DNA from: Advenella faeciporci | Lineage (GTDB): Bacteria; Pseudomonadota; Gammaproteobacteria; Burkholderiales; Burkholderiaceae_B | DNA length: 64,000 nucleotides | NCBI RefSeq assembly: GCF_014652395.1 | Contig: NZ_BMYS01000003.1 | Coordinates: 152,686-216,685 of the forward strand | Direction of reading: 5' to 3' | Shown here: positions 10,238 to 19,046 of the stretch, one piece after another | How the letters are laid out: each line of letters opens with the position of its first letter | Numbering within the stretch: position 1 is the stretch's first letter | Notes under the pieces: generated by a model | Database searches by the model: none | The model's input: the letters and a program-made list of their open reading frames with translations, nothing else | Told to the model about the DNA's origin: nothing | Position numbers and translations under genes: made by a program

Positions 10238-10648
10238 TTACTTGTTAACCAGGGAATATTTAAACGTCCCTACCGCTGTTGCCAGCAGCAAATCATCATC
10301 AAGCCATACCTCTGAACGGGCAAAAAATATGCTGCGTCCTTTTTTTTCCACAAAACCCCTGGCCTTTAACATGGTGCCATCACCCGCGCCAATGAAATTG
10401 GTGGTTAATGACAGGGTAAGCGCCTTTAATTCAGGATCGCCGGGTGCGGAATAAATGCCGCTGTAACCGGCAACCGAATCAAGCAAGGTACACAACACAC
10501 CTCCTTGCACACGGCCCGTACGGTTGCCCAGGTTGGGTCCCATGGGCAAATGCATTTGTGCATACCCTTCTGACCAGTCACTTAACGTAATGCCCATCCA
10601 TTCCAGGAACGGATTATTGATGGGATGAACCGATACACAAGCATCCAC
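10238..10648 (-). CDS. PaaI/YdiI-like hotdog thioesterase
   Basis: Protein of 136 aa with a single hotdog domain. Family features are NPFLEWMGITLSDWSEGYAQMHLP near the N-terminus, then NRTGRVQGGVLCTLLDSVAGYS, where the asparagine and the GG-xx-xx-LLD helix form the acyl-CoA site. The reaction is hydrolysis of an acyl-CoA or aryl-CoA thioester; the substrate cannot be read. Its start lies 3 bp from the stop of yajQ, so the two form an operon on the minus strand. Confidence 0.85.
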   Translation of the reverse strand: MDACVSVHPINNPFLEWMGITLSDWSEGYAQMHLPMGPNLGNRTGRVQGGVLCTLLDSVAGYSGIYSAPGDPELKALTLSLTTNFIGAGDGTMLKARGFVEKKGRSIFFARSEVWLDDDLLLATAVGTFKYSLVNK

Positions 10649-10651
10649 AAT

Positions 10652-11137
10652 TCAGTCCCTGAAATTATTAAAAGCCAGCGGTGCGTCTGCCACCTCTTTT
10701 TTCAGCAAGGCAATGACATCCTGCAATGTATCCCGTTTTGCCCCACTAACCCGCACAGTGTCGCCCTGTATGCTGGCCTGCACCTTAAGCTTGCTGTCTT
10801 TAATGGTTTTAACGATTTTTTTGGCCAGGTCACCGGTAATCCCTTTTCGAATAGTGGCATATTGCTTAAGTTTGTCGCCAGACATCTTTTCTTTTTTACC
10901 GTATTCAAGGAAACGCAAATCCACTCCGCGCTTGGCCAGTTTATTAATCAGCACATCCTGAACCTGCCCCACCTTGAACTCATCATCGGCAAAGATAGTC
11001 AGTTCCTGTTCTTTTTGTTCGATCCGGGCGTCCGAACCCTTAAAGTCAAAACGGGTTGAAATTTCTTTGTTGGCCTGCTCAACCGCGTTCCTGACTTCAA
11101 TCATGTCCGCTTCACTCACGACATCAAATGATGGCAT
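10652..11137 (-). CDS. YajQ family nucleotide-binding protein
   Basis: Protein of 161 aa beginning [21 protein letters not shown], the typical YajQ start, with the two RNP-like halves ([14 protein letters not shown] and the C-terminal [20 protein letters not shown]). In Xanthomonas the homologue binds cyclic di-GMP and partners a transcription factor; in E. coli it has been reported to bind tRNA and nucleotides. The exact role here is unknown. It is the first gene of a two-gene leftward operon with the thioesterase. Confidence 0.9.
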   Translation of the reverse strand: MPSFDVVSEADMIEVRNAVEQANKEISTRFDFKGSDARIEQKEQELTIFADDEFKVGQVQDVLINKLAKRGVDLRFLEYGKKEKMSGDKLKQYATIRKGITGDLAKKIVKTIKDSKLKVQASIQGDTVRVSGAKRDTLQDVIALLKKEVADAPLAFNNFRD

Positions 11138-11439
11138 TTTTCTTTCCTTTTACTTATCACATTAATAATCTGCATAAAGATTAGCATATTTTAACCGCTC
11201 TGGCTGGTAGGCTAAGTGTCATCGGGCCTGTCTTTTGTCAAGACAAACTTAAGGCAAATTTAAGGCAAACACAAGCCATCTCCGGCCATTCACAATTGTT
11301 AGCAATTCATTCATGCAACCCACCATTGATTTCATTAAAATCGTTGGGTATTGCGCCAAATGGTAACCGTACAGAAAAACAAACAAGATAGGTGGCCGCT
11401 TTACAGGTAACGGACAACTCATTCAATCTGGAGAACACC
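11138..11439. promoter_or_regulatory. divergent intergenic region, yajQ / YebE-like gene
   Basis: A gap of 302 bp. Two exact copies of TTAAGGCAAA at 11249-11258 and 11260-11269 have an 11-bp period, about one helical turn, as expected for a bound activator. A small dyad TGTCTT-TTGTC-AAGACA begins at 11229. No clear -35/-10 pair or RNA gene is visible. Confidence 0.4.
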
Positions 11440-12129
11440 ATGAGTGCACTCAATATTCTTGAAACATTGCTGGGCGCTGGCAAAGACCTGATCACACAAG
11501 CCGGCAATACGGCAAGAAATGCAACAACAGGCAGTCATCCACTCATTACCGATAAAGACAAAACCACCCTTGGGGCAGGGGCATTGGCTGTGTTACTGGG
11601 CAAAAAAACCGACTCCAGTCTGGCTACTTACGGTGGACTGGCCGCTTTAGGCACGGTTGCCTACAAAGCCTTCAAGCGCTGGCAGGAAAGCCAGGCAGAA
11701 TTGGCTGCCCAAGGCGCCAATATCGCTGCGGACATTCCCATGCCACAACCCATCAACCAAATGTCCGCAGAAAAAACAGAGGCCACCAGCCGGGCACTGC
11801 TGGTGGCCATGATGACCGCTGCCAAAGCGGACGGGCATATCCATGAAGAAGAAAAAGCCCAACTGGATGCCCATTTTGCCAAAATTTCCACCCCCCAGGA
11901 AAGGGCCTGGCTACAAGCGGAAATGAACAAACCCGTAGACCCGGCTGCCGTGGCAAGTCTGGCTGTGTATGACCCTCACCTGGCATCGCAAATTTATGCA
12001 CTTAGCGTGGCCATGGTTGATGACGCCAATTTCATGGAACGCTCATATCTGGATGAGCTGGCAAAACAACTAAACCTGGACCACAGTCTGAAACACGAAC
12101 TGGAAACCCAGGTCAAGCAACGGGTATAA
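11440..12129 (+). CDS. YebE-like DUF533 protein with TerB fold
   Basis: Protein of 229 aa. The ATG at 11440 is chosen because GGAGA lies 5 nt upstream; a frame opening at 11392 has no such site. Residues 1-95 are small, Gly/Ala-rich and hydrophobic (TTLGAGALAVLLGKK...YGGLAALGTVAYKAF), suggesting a membrane-associated hairpin. The C-terminal half (ALLVAMMTAAKADGHIHEEEKAQLDAHF) matches the tellurite-resistance TerB-like helical domain with conserved acidic residues that can bind divalent metal. E. coli YebE is an inner-membrane stress-induced protein of unknown function. Confidence 0.85.
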   Translation: MSALNILETLLGAGKDLITQAGNTARNATTGSHPLITDKDKTTLGAGALAVLLGKKTDSSLATYGGLAALGTVAYKAFKRWQESQAELAAQGANIAADIPMPQPINQMSAEKTEATSRALLVAMMTAAKADGHIHEEEKAQLDAHFAKISTPQERAWLQAEMNKPVDPAAVASLAVYDPHLASQIYALSVAMVDDANFMERSYLDELAKQLNLDHSLKHELETQVKQRV

Positions 12130-12137
12130 CTGTTGTT

Positions 12138-13277
12138 TTACCTGAACCGGTTGGGGGAAACCAGCGTCGGATCGACTTTTTCTTTAAGCAAAGTCTCTGA
12201 CAGGGGCTGGTTCAGGATTAATGCGCTGGCCAACTCGGAAACACCGGCAGATGATTGAATACCGTAACCGCCCTGCCCGGCCAACCAGAAAAATCCTTCC
12301 GCGGTCCGGTCAAAACCCACCACCAAATCCCCATCCTTGACGAATGAACGCAAACCTGCCCAAACATGATTGGGACGGCGAATCTTGAAGGTAGTGGCCT
12401 CTTCAATATAGTAAATCCCGGTGGCCACGTCCAGTTCTTCGGCCACCACATCCTGTGCATCTACAGGATCGGCATTGGCGGGTGAACCCAGCACCTGTCC
12501 GGCATCGGGTTTGAAATAATATTGTTCGCCAATATCCACAACCATAGGTAAGGTAAGCAGATCCAGCCCTTCAGGTGCATCAAAAGTGAAAGCGGTACGA
12601 CGGCATGGTTGCAACCCTACCGGTGCAACCTGACTTAAACGGGCAATGTGATCAGCCCAGGCACCGGCTGCGTTAACCAATGTTGTGCACCGAAAGCTTT
12701 CACCATTAGCCAAACTCACCTGCCATTTGTCTTCAATGCGTTGGCATTGAACCACTTCGGCATTGTTTTTCAGTACTGCACCGTTTTTTCTCATACCCTT
12801 AAGATAACCCTGGTGCAAGACATCAACATCAATATCTTCTGCATTACGTTCAAGGACCCCACCATACAGCAGCTCTTTTTTCATGCAGGGCGCCATTTCA
12901 ACAATTTTGTCCGGATCAATAAACTCGACATTGGGAGACAGGGCCAGCGCTTGGGTATACATACTCTCCAGCTCTTCTTTTTGATCAGGCCGTGCCACGT
13001 AAATACAACCACGAGGATGCAAAACCGGCTGATCGGTAAACCCGCTTGACTGGGCCTGCTCAAAAAACCCTCGTCCGGCACGGGTCAGGGCCTGTATTTG
13101 GGGCGTCCCATAGGTTTCCATAAACATCGCGGCAGAACGGCCTGTTGAATGGTAACCCGGCTGCGATTCCCGCTCAAGCACCAGTACGCGCACTTGTGTG
13201 GACAGACGATACGCAACTGAAGCACCGGCTATACCGGCACCGATAACGATTACATCAAATTCATTTGCACTACTCAT
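12138..13277 (-). CDS. FAD-dependent amino-acid/amine oxidase (DAO family)
   Basis: Protein of 379 aa with an N-terminal Rossmann FAD site (DVIVIGAGIAGASVAYRL) and the following STGRSAAMF loop typical of the glycine/D-amino acid oxidase group. The C-terminal WAGLRSFVKDGDLVVGFDR and WLAGQGGYGIQSSAGVSELAS complete the FAD fold. It oxidises a secondary or primary amine or a D-amino acid to the imine with O2 or another acceptor. The substrate is not readable. It ends 8 bp from the convergent YebE-like gene. A dyad with 8-bp arms lies about 65-95 bp upstream of the start. Confidence 0.85.
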   Translation of the reverse strand: MSSANEFDVIVIGAGIAGASVAYRLSTQVRVLVLERESQPGYHSTGRSAAMFMETYGTPQIQALTRAGRGFFEQAQSSGFTDQPVLHPRGCIYVARPDQKEELESMYTQALALSPNVEFIDPDKIVEMAPCMKKELLYGGVLERNAEDIDVDVLHQGYLKGMRKNGAVLKNNAEVVQCQRIEDKWQVSLANGESFRCTTLVNAAGAWADHIARLSQVAPVGLQPCRRTAFTFDAPEGLDLLTLPMVVDIGEQYYFKPDAGQVLGSPANADPVDAQDVVAEELDVATGIYYIEEATTFKIRRPNHVWAGLRSFVKDGDLVVGFDRTAEGFFWLAGQGGYGIQSSAGVSELASALILNQPLSETLLKEKVDPTLVSPNRFR

Positions 13278-13343
13278 GCTTTGAGCTCCAGAACAGGAAG
13301 GGTTATTTTTAATGTTGGTTTATTGATTCTGTTTTTCATTATA

Positions 13344-13370
13344 CCTATACGAAATTTTATACCGTATAGG
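13344..13370. promoter_or_regulatory. inverted repeat upstream of the FAD oxidase gene
   Basis: CCTATACG (13344-13351) and CGTATAGG (13363-13370) are perfect 8-bp arms around an 11-nt AT-rich centre. The position upstream of the leftward oxidase gene and just past the stop of the DUF1178 gene fits an operator; as a hairpin it lacks a proper T-run for a terminator. Confidence 0.45.
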
Positions 13371-13378
13371 AAAAACAC

Positions 13379-13858
13379 TTATTGAAGCTGATTTTCATCC
13401 AGAAAGTCGGGAATGGGCAGTACTTCAATTCCTTCTTCCTGCAAGGCTTGTCGTTGCGCAGGAGTGGCATTGCCACGAATCGCTCTTTCCTCTGCCTCGC
13501 CATAATGAATGCGTCTTGCCTCTGAGGTGAATTGATCGCCCATATCTTCGGTTTGTTTGACATAAGCGCGCAACTGTTGCATGACCGCCGCCTGTATTTT
13601 AGCCAGTTCTTTATCGTTGAGGCTTGCCATCGCTTCTGCCACAGGAACCGGTGATATCGGCTGCGGTTGCTTTTGTTTTTTAAGATGGGAAACATTCAGA
13701 TGTGGAGCCGAAAGCATTTTACTGATCTTGTTGTTACCGCAGATGGGGCAGGTTAAAAGCCCTCTTTCCTGTTGTGAATCATAATCCTCGTGGGATGAGA
13801 ACCAGCCCTCGAATATATGATGTGCCTCACATTGAAGGTCAAAAACTTTCAAAGCCAT
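13379..13858 (-). CDS. DUF1178 family protein
   Basis: Protein of 159 aa starting at the ATG at 13858 (MALKVFDLQCEAHHIFEGWF), the standard DUF1178 opening; the frame is open upstream to 14029 but that part is unrelated to the family. Cys10 with His13, and CPICGN near residue 38, look like a rubredoxin/zinc-ribbon metal site. The C-terminal half is helical and charged, ending IPDFLDENQLQ. Function is unknown. It lies 118 bp downstream of corA on the same strand. Confidence 0.85.
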   Translation of the reverse strand: MALKVFDLQCEAHHIFEGWFSSHEDYDSQQERGLLTCPICGNNKISKMLSAPHLNVSHLKKQKQPQPISPVPVAEAMASLNDKELAKIQAAVMQQLRAYVKQTEDMGDQFTSEARRIHYGEAEERAIRGNATPAQRQALQEEGIEVLPIPDFLDENQLQ

Positions 13859-13976
13859 AATTACCCGATTAAAAATAGTCTTGCCTGCATACCTGACATG
13901 ATAACGCTTATTCTGAAAACACGTATCTATCCGGGGCCTGAAGCCATGCACTGCCATTAGGCCAAACCCGTTTTTC

Positions 13977-15068
13977 CTATAGCCAGCCGGCTTTTTTAAA
14001 GCGCCAGTACAGGTAAGCGCAGACACCAAACATCAGCACCAGCACAAAAGGATAACCAAAAGCCCAGTCCAGCTCTGGCATGTCCTTGAAGTTCATACCA
14101 TAAATACCTGCAATCGCCGTGGGCACCGCCAGAATCGCTGCCCAGGCAGCCAACCTTTTGGCAATGTCAGTTTGGTGATTTTGTCCAATCATCATGCCAG
14201 CTTCAAAGGCAAACGCCAGGGCCTCGCGCAAGGAGTTGATCTGCTCCACCAAACGGGCCACCCGATCTGACACGATACTGAAATTTGAACGGGAATCCAT
14301 TTCCACCACATCTATCCGTACCAGCGACAGTTTGCGGCAAATTTCTATCATGGGCGCAATAGCTGTATGTACCCTTAGCAAATCACGCCGCTGTTTATAG
14401 AGCTTGCGAATATCGCTTTCCTTAAGCCCTTGCAGCAACATTTGGTGCTCTGACTGGTCAACTTCATATTCCAGCCTGGCAGTTAAATTAGTATAGCTAT
14501 CGGCCAGCACATCCAGAATTTCGGCCGCCACATAATCACTTCCCCGGGCAATCAGGTCGGGCCATCCTTCCAGTCTTTCCCGAAGGGAACTGTTGGACAA
14601 GGCGTCTCCACGCCTGACGGTTAACAGAAAACCAATCCCGAAAATAATCTGGATTTCCCCAAAAACCGGTTTTTTACTGTTTTCTTTACTAACAGTCATG
14701 GCCACAATCTGGATATATTCCCCGTAATCAATCACTTTGGGGCGGCCATGTTTTTTTACAATCTCTTCAGTAGCATCTGTACTAAGCGACAGCTGGCTGC
14801 AAATATGCTGCAATTCGGCCTTGGTGGGGTCTTTAAGGCCAACCCACAACAGGCGGGTGGACTCTTTCTTATAACCCGAAATCTGATCTATCGTCATTTC
14901 CCCACGTCGCCTGCCATGCACATACTCAACCGAGGCAATTACAGAAGCAGACGCTGATTTCCCGGCAGGCGTTGAATCAGCTTTTGCAGCAGATTTCGAA
15001 TCAGTTTTATCGCCTTCAACGCCTGAAACAAGTTTTGCCGACCCCTTCACTTTTTCTTCAACCGTCAT
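13977..15068 (-). CDS. corA: CorA-type magnesium/cobalt channel
   Basis: Protein of 363 aa from the ATG at 15068, which has a GGGAGGGA ribosome-binding site; the frame opens six codons earlier. Two C-terminal membrane helices flank the signature YGMNFKDMPELDW; GMN is the selectivity filter of the pentameric channel. The cytoplasmic domain fills residues 60-290. The first 50 residues are a lysine/serine/alanine-rich, probably disordered extension not present in short CorA proteins. Likely role: Mg2+ uptake at the inner membrane. Confidence 0.92.
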   Translation of the reverse strand: MTVEEKVKGSAKLVSGVEGDKTDSKSAAKADSTPAGKSASASVIASVEYVHGRRRGEMTIDQISGYKKESTRLLWVGLKDPTKAELQHICSQLSLSTDATEEIVKKHGRPKVIDYGEYIQIVAMTVSKENSKKPVFGEIQIIFGIGFLLTVRRGDALSNSSLRERLEGWPDLIARGSDYVAAEILDVLADSYTNLTARLEYEVDQSEHQMLLQGLKESDIRKLYKQRRDLLRVHTAIAPMIEICRKLSLVRIDVVEMDSRSNFSIVSDRVARLVEQINSLREALAFAFEAGMMIGQNHQTDIAKRLAAWAAILAVPTAIAGIYGMNFKDMPELDWAFGYPFVLVLMFGVCAYLYWRFKKAGWL

Positions 15069-15117
15069 GATTCCCTCCCGTGACATTCAGAAGGGATCAT
15101 ACCATTAGCCCAGCCCC

Positions 15118-16269
15118 TTACCCCTGGTAATTGACCAGGCTGCGGGCAATCAGCATACGCTGGATCTCACTGGTGCCTTCATAAATTTGCGTGATACGTG
15201 CATCACGGTAATAACGCTGCACCGGGTAATCTTCCAGATAGCCATAGCCACCATGCACCTGAATGGCCATTGAACAGACTTTCTCTGCCATTTCAGAAGC
15301 CATCAATTTGGCCTGGGCCGCCTCATTAAGGCAGGGAATACCGTGATCTTTAAGAGAGGCCGCATTAAGAACCATTAAGCGGGCAGCATTGATTTGGGTA
15401 TGCATATCTGCCAGCATATTGGCAATACTTTGGTGTGCCAGCAGGTTTTTGCCAAACTGCTCCCGTTCCTGCGCATATTTAAGGGCAGCCTCAAAAGCGG
15501 CACGGGCAATGCCCACGGCCTGAGCCCCTATCCCAATCCGGCCATTTTCAAGATTGGACAGGGCAATAGACAGACCTTTGCCCCTTTCGCCCAACAAATG
15601 ACTTTCTGGAATGGTGCAATTTTCAAGGGTAATGGCACAGGTGTCTGAAGCCCGGATACCCATTTTATGTTCCACCCGGCTGACGATGAAGCCGGGGGTA
15701 TGGGTGGGCACCAGAAAGGCGGAAAGCCCTTTCTTGCCCAGATCAGGATCAGTCACGGCAAAAATAATGGCTATCTTGGCGCGCTTTCCGTTGGTAACAA
15801 ATTGCTTGGCACCATTCAGGACCCATTTTCCATCTTGCAGTATGGCACGGGTTTTCAGGTTATGGGCTTCGGAACCGGCCTGTGGTTCGGTAAGGCAAAA
15901 ACTGCCGATTGCACGTCCCGATGCCATTTCTGGCAGCCATTGCTTTTTCTGCTCATTATTACCCGCATTCAACAAGGTGCCACAACCCACCGAATTATGC
16001 ACGCTCATCATGGTACCGGTTGCCGCATCTGCCGCAGAAATTTCCTCAATCGCCAGAGCATAAGAAACGTAATCGGAAAATGAACCACCCCACTCTTCGG
16101 GTACCACCATCCCCATCAGGCCCAACTCACCCATTTTCTCAATCATGGCATCGTCTATCCAGCCCTCTTTTTCCCATTGTTCTGCCCTGGGTGCAATTTC
16201 ATTTTGTGCAAAATCGCGAGCCATGTCACGAATCATTCTTTGTTCTTCGCTTAATGCAGTATTAAACAT
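15118..16269 (-). CDS. acyl-CoA dehydrogenase, isobutyryl/short-chain type
   Basis: Protein of 383 aa; the ATG at 16269 is 9 nt after AAGGAA, better placed than the GTG two codons upstream. The FAD-binding [16 protein letters not shown] and the C-terminal [17 protein letters not shown] are visible; the Glu of YEGTSEIQ is the base that removes the alpha proton. With the 3-hydroxyisobutyrate dehydrogenase gene just upstream on the same strand, an isobutyryl-CoA dehydrogenase in valine breakdown is the likely role. The other valine enzymes (mmsA, hydratase, hydrolase) are not adjacent. Confidence 0.88.
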   Translation of the reverse strand: MFNTALSEEQRMIRDMARDFAQNEIAPRAEQWEKEGWIDDAMIEKMGELGLMGMVVPEEWGGSFSDYVSYALAIEEISAADAATGTMMSVHNSVGCGTLLNAGNNEQKKQWLPEMASGRAIGSFCLTEPQAGSEAHNLKTRAILQDGKWVLNGAKQFVTNGKRAKIAIIFAVTDPDLGKKGLSAFLVPTHTPGFIVSRVEHKMGIRASDTCAITLENCTIPESHLLGERGKGLSIALSNLENGRIGIGAQAVGIARAAFEAALKYAQEREQFGKNLLAHQSIANMLADMHTQINAARLMVLNAASLKDHGIPCLNEAAQAKLMASEMAEKVCSMAIQVHGGYGYLEDYPVQRYYRDARITQIYEGTSEIQRMLIARSLVNYQG

Positions 16270-16335
16270 TGCCACTTATTCCTTACTGTTATATTGCCGT
16301 CACCATTTCTGATCAAATCCTGACACCTGTTCTGT

Positions 16336-17223
16336 TTACTTATCGGAAAAAAGTTTGATAATGCCTGAAAAATCCAGTTTCCCATGACCCTGGGAGCTGA
16401 ATGTTTGATACAACTGCTGGGCAGCAGCCCCCATAACCACGGGCACTTTGGCCGCCCGGGCCGCCTCGGTGGCAAGCCCCAGGTCCTTCAGCATTAAATC
16501 AGCACCAAACCCGCCCGCATATCCCCTTGAGGCCGGAGCTGTTTCCACTACGCCCGGATAAGGGTTGTAAACCTCGGTGCTCCAGCAACGGCCCGAAGAA
16601 GTATTGATAATGCCAGCCAGCACTTTAGGATCCATCCCCAAAGAAACCCCCAGATTCATGGCTTCGGCCGCACCAATCATGGAAATACCCAACAACATGT
16701 TATTGGCCACCTTGGCAACCTGGCCATTGCCTGCACCACCGCAATAGACAATATTTTTCCCCATGGCCTGCAACACCGGCAGCGCCCTTTCAAACACAGC
16801 TTCATCACCGCCGACCATGAAAGTCAAGGTGCCAGCCTGCGCACCTCCAGTGCCACCGGACACCGGGGCATCCAGCATGTCATTGCCTTGGGCTGCCGCC
16901 TGGGCAGCCACTTCACGGGCGGTTTGAGGATCTATGGTGGAAGAGTCTATGAGCAACACCTGTTTGCCAACGGCAGCCAGCACCCCGTCATCACCCAGAT
17001 AAACCTGTTTTACATGAACCGAAGCCGGCAACATGGTTATTAACATGTCAATGTCAGCACTGGCCACTTTTGCAGGTGAAGCTGCCCGAACCGCCCCGGA
17101 CGCTTCCAGCATTTGCACTGTCGATTCGACCAGGTCATAGACATAAACATGATGACCCGCTTTCAGCAAATTAAGCGCCATGGGGGCACCCATATTGCCC
17201 AGACCAATAAATCCGATATTCAT
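16336..17223 (-). CDS. mmsB: 3-hydroxyisobutyrate dehydrogenase
   Basis: Protein of 295 aa, the usual length. N-terminal NAD site MNIGFIGLGNMGAPMA, substrate-binding DAPVSGGTGGAQAGTLTFMVGG, and the catalytic lysine region GNGQVAKVANNMLLG are all present. It oxidises 3-hydroxyisobutyrate to methylmalonate semialdehyde. It lies 66 bp upstream of the acyl-CoA dehydrogenase gene on the same strand, which supports a valine-catabolic pair. Tartronate semialdehyde reductase is a close relative, but the neighbour argues for MmsB. Confidence 0.85.
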   Translation of the reverse strand: MNIGFIGLGNMGAPMALNLLKAGHHVYVYDLVESTVQMLEASGAVRAASPAKVASADIDMLITMLPASVHVKQVYLGDDGVLAAVGKQVLLIDSSTIDPQTAREVAAQAAAQGNDMLDAPVSGGTGGAQAGTLTFMVGGDEAVFERALPVLQAMGKNIVYCGGAGNGQVAKVANNMLLGISMIGAAEAMNLGVSLGMDPKVLAGIINTSSGRCWSTEVYNPYPGVVETAPASRGYAGGFGADLMLKDLGLATEAARAAKVPVVMGAAAQQLYQTFSSQGHGKLDFSGIIKLFSDK

Positions 17224-17377
17224 GTAAGTCTCCGTGTATTACTGTTTTATTTTTGAATAAAATGAAGTATGTCAACCATACTGAGAATATGCTTTACAGA
17301 CTGTCATTTTAAAGACGTTTTTCAATCATTTCGAAAAACCCGACAGCCAGCGCCTGGTCAGGCTTGCCCAGACCCAC

Positions 17378-18319
17378 TCACACCACCCTGCTCAGCACAC
17401 TGCCTTCGCGGAAAAAGGCGTCCAGGTTATCAATCACCCGTTGCGACATGCGCTGGCGGGTTTCTACGGTCGCACTGCCTAAGTGCGGCATCAGGACAAC
17501 ATTATCCATTTCCATTAGCGCTTCAGGCACATAAGGTTCACGCTCAAACACATCAAGTGCAGCACCGCCCAGTCGTCCTTCCCGCAGCGCCTTAATCATG
17601 GCCTCTTCATCAACAACCGTGCCACGCGATACGTTAATCAGCAAACCATCAGGTCCAAGTGCCGTCATAATTTCATCATTGATTAAATGATAAGTGGCAG
17701 GCCCGCCAACGCACATAACAAACAGAAAATCGCTCCATTGTGCCAGCTCCTTTAAAGTAGACACATAACGATAAGGTACGCCTTTCTTCTCTGAACGATT
17801 GTGGTAGCGTATTTCGCAATCAAATCCGGTTAGTCTTTTGGCTATCGCTTGCCCGATATTACCCAACCCGAGAATGCCTGCTTTTTTCCCTGTAATACTG
17901 CGCATTAAAGGAAATTCGGCTCGTGGCCATTGCCCCTCACGCACAAAACGATCGGCCCGAACCAGCCCGCGTGCAGCTCCCAGTAACAGGGTCATGGCGG
18001 TGTCGGCCACACAATCATTCAGGACATCAGGGGTATTGCCCAATTGAATGCCACGGCGTTGCAGCTCGGCGGCATCAATCGAGTCGTAACCCACCCCAAA
18101 ACTGCTAAGCACTTTTAATTGCGGCAAGTAATCCAGCCACTCATTCCTGAACCCATACTTGGCAGAGGTTACGGCAGCCACGCAGCCCAGCCCGTGCGCT
18201 TTCAGGGCTTCAAGGGCGCTTTCCTGCTCCCACAACCTGAAGACATCATAATTATTCTCAAGATGCCGGCTAACCAGCTCTGGCGCTGGTCCAACCTGTA
18301 ACACGCGATGTTTTGTCAT
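17378..18319 (-). CDS. D-isomer-specific 2-hydroxyacid dehydrogenase
   Basis: Protein of 313 aa. The NAD(P) site is GILGLGNIGQAIAKRL; the catalytic Arg lies in NVSRGTVVDEEAM, the Glu in ALDVFEREPYVPE, and the His in LMPHLGSATVETRQRM. The arginine/lysine region after the nucleotide strand (RYHNRSEKKGVPYRY) suggests NADPH preference, as in glyoxylate/hydroxypyruvate reductases of the GhrB class. The exact 2-oxoacid is not readable. It stands between mmsB and the TRIC-like gene, both on the same strand. Confidence 0.87.
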   Translation of the reverse strand: MTKHRVLQVGPAPELVSRHLENNYDVFRLWEQESALEALKAHGLGCVAAVTSAKYGFRNEWLDYLPQLKVLSSFGVGYDSIDAAELQRRGIQLGNTPDVLNDCVADTAMTLLLGAARGLVRADRFVREGQWPRAEFPLMRSITGKKAGILGLGNIGQAIAKRLTGFDCEIRYHNRSEKKGVPYRYVSTLKELAQWSDFLFVMCVGGPATYHLINDEIMTALGPDGLLINVSRGTVVDEEAMIKALREGRLGGAALDVFEREPYVPEALMEMDNVVLMPHLGSATVETRQRMSQRVIDNLDAFFREGSVLSRVV

Positions 18320-18343
18320 TTTTCCTGTCTCCTGTTTATCTTG

Positions 18344-18958
18344 CTAATCCCCCATAAAACGGGGCAAATTCCAATTATTTCTATATGAAAAATACCGGAT
18401 CAGGAATGTCACTGTAGCACCCGCCAGCATCACAAAAAATTCCTGTAGACCCAAATAATTGCCTGCTACCACAATACAGGTACCCACAATGGCTGCCGAA
18501 GCATAAATTTCTTTTTCAAGCACAATGGGAGCGCGGTTTAAAAACACATCGCGCAGCAAGCCGCCGCCAACGGCTGTAGTAACCCCCATAATAATCGCGG
18601 TCTCGTATGCTCCGGTATAATGCAGGGCCTTGCTCGCACCGGTTACCGCAAAAATACCCAGACCGATGGCATCAAACAGGAAAATAGGATATTCCAGTTT
18701 TTTAATCCAGTTTTTAAACACCAGGGTAAAAAACACAGCCAGCAGTGCAATGAATAAATAACGCCAGCTGGAAAGACTGGCCGGTGGCGTTATCCCCAAG
18801 CAAAGATCCCTGATAATACCCCCACCGCATGCCGTAATAAAAGCAATAAAAATAACCCCGAACAAATCCAGGTTTCGATGACGGGCCGCAATCACTCCGC
18901 TTACAGCGAAAGCAAACGTACCTAAAACATCCAGTGTGGGCAATAATAAATCATTCAT
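18344..18958 (-). CDS. TRIC-type (UPF0126) cation channel protein
   Basis: Protein of 204 aa with two copies of the UPF0126 unit: DVLGTFAFAVSGVIAARHRN...ACGGGIIRD and DAIGLGIFAVTGASKALHY...AVGGGLLRD. Each copy supplies three membrane helices, plus a last helix, giving the seven-helix topology. Prokaryotic TRIC homologues form trimeric K+/Na+ channels; YicG is the E. coli relative. It is divergent from lysC across an 88-bp gap. Confidence 0.88.
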   Translation of the reverse strand: MNDLLLPTLDVLGTFAFAVSGVIAARHRNLDLFGVIFIAFITACGGGIIRDLCLGITPPASLSSWRYLFIALLAVFFTLVFKNWIKKLEYPIFLFDAIGLGIFAVTGASKALHYTGAYETAIIMGVTTAVGGGLLRDVFLNRAPIVLEKEIYASAAIVGTCIVVAGNYLGLQEFFVMLAGATVTFLIRYFSYRNNWNLPRFMGD

Positions 18959-19046
18959 TTTAAAAAAAATATAACAATTCAGGTAACTCGTTGTAGAATA
19001 TCAGGTTTTAGGCCCAATTCAGGGCAAACTTACTTCAATCATCAAG

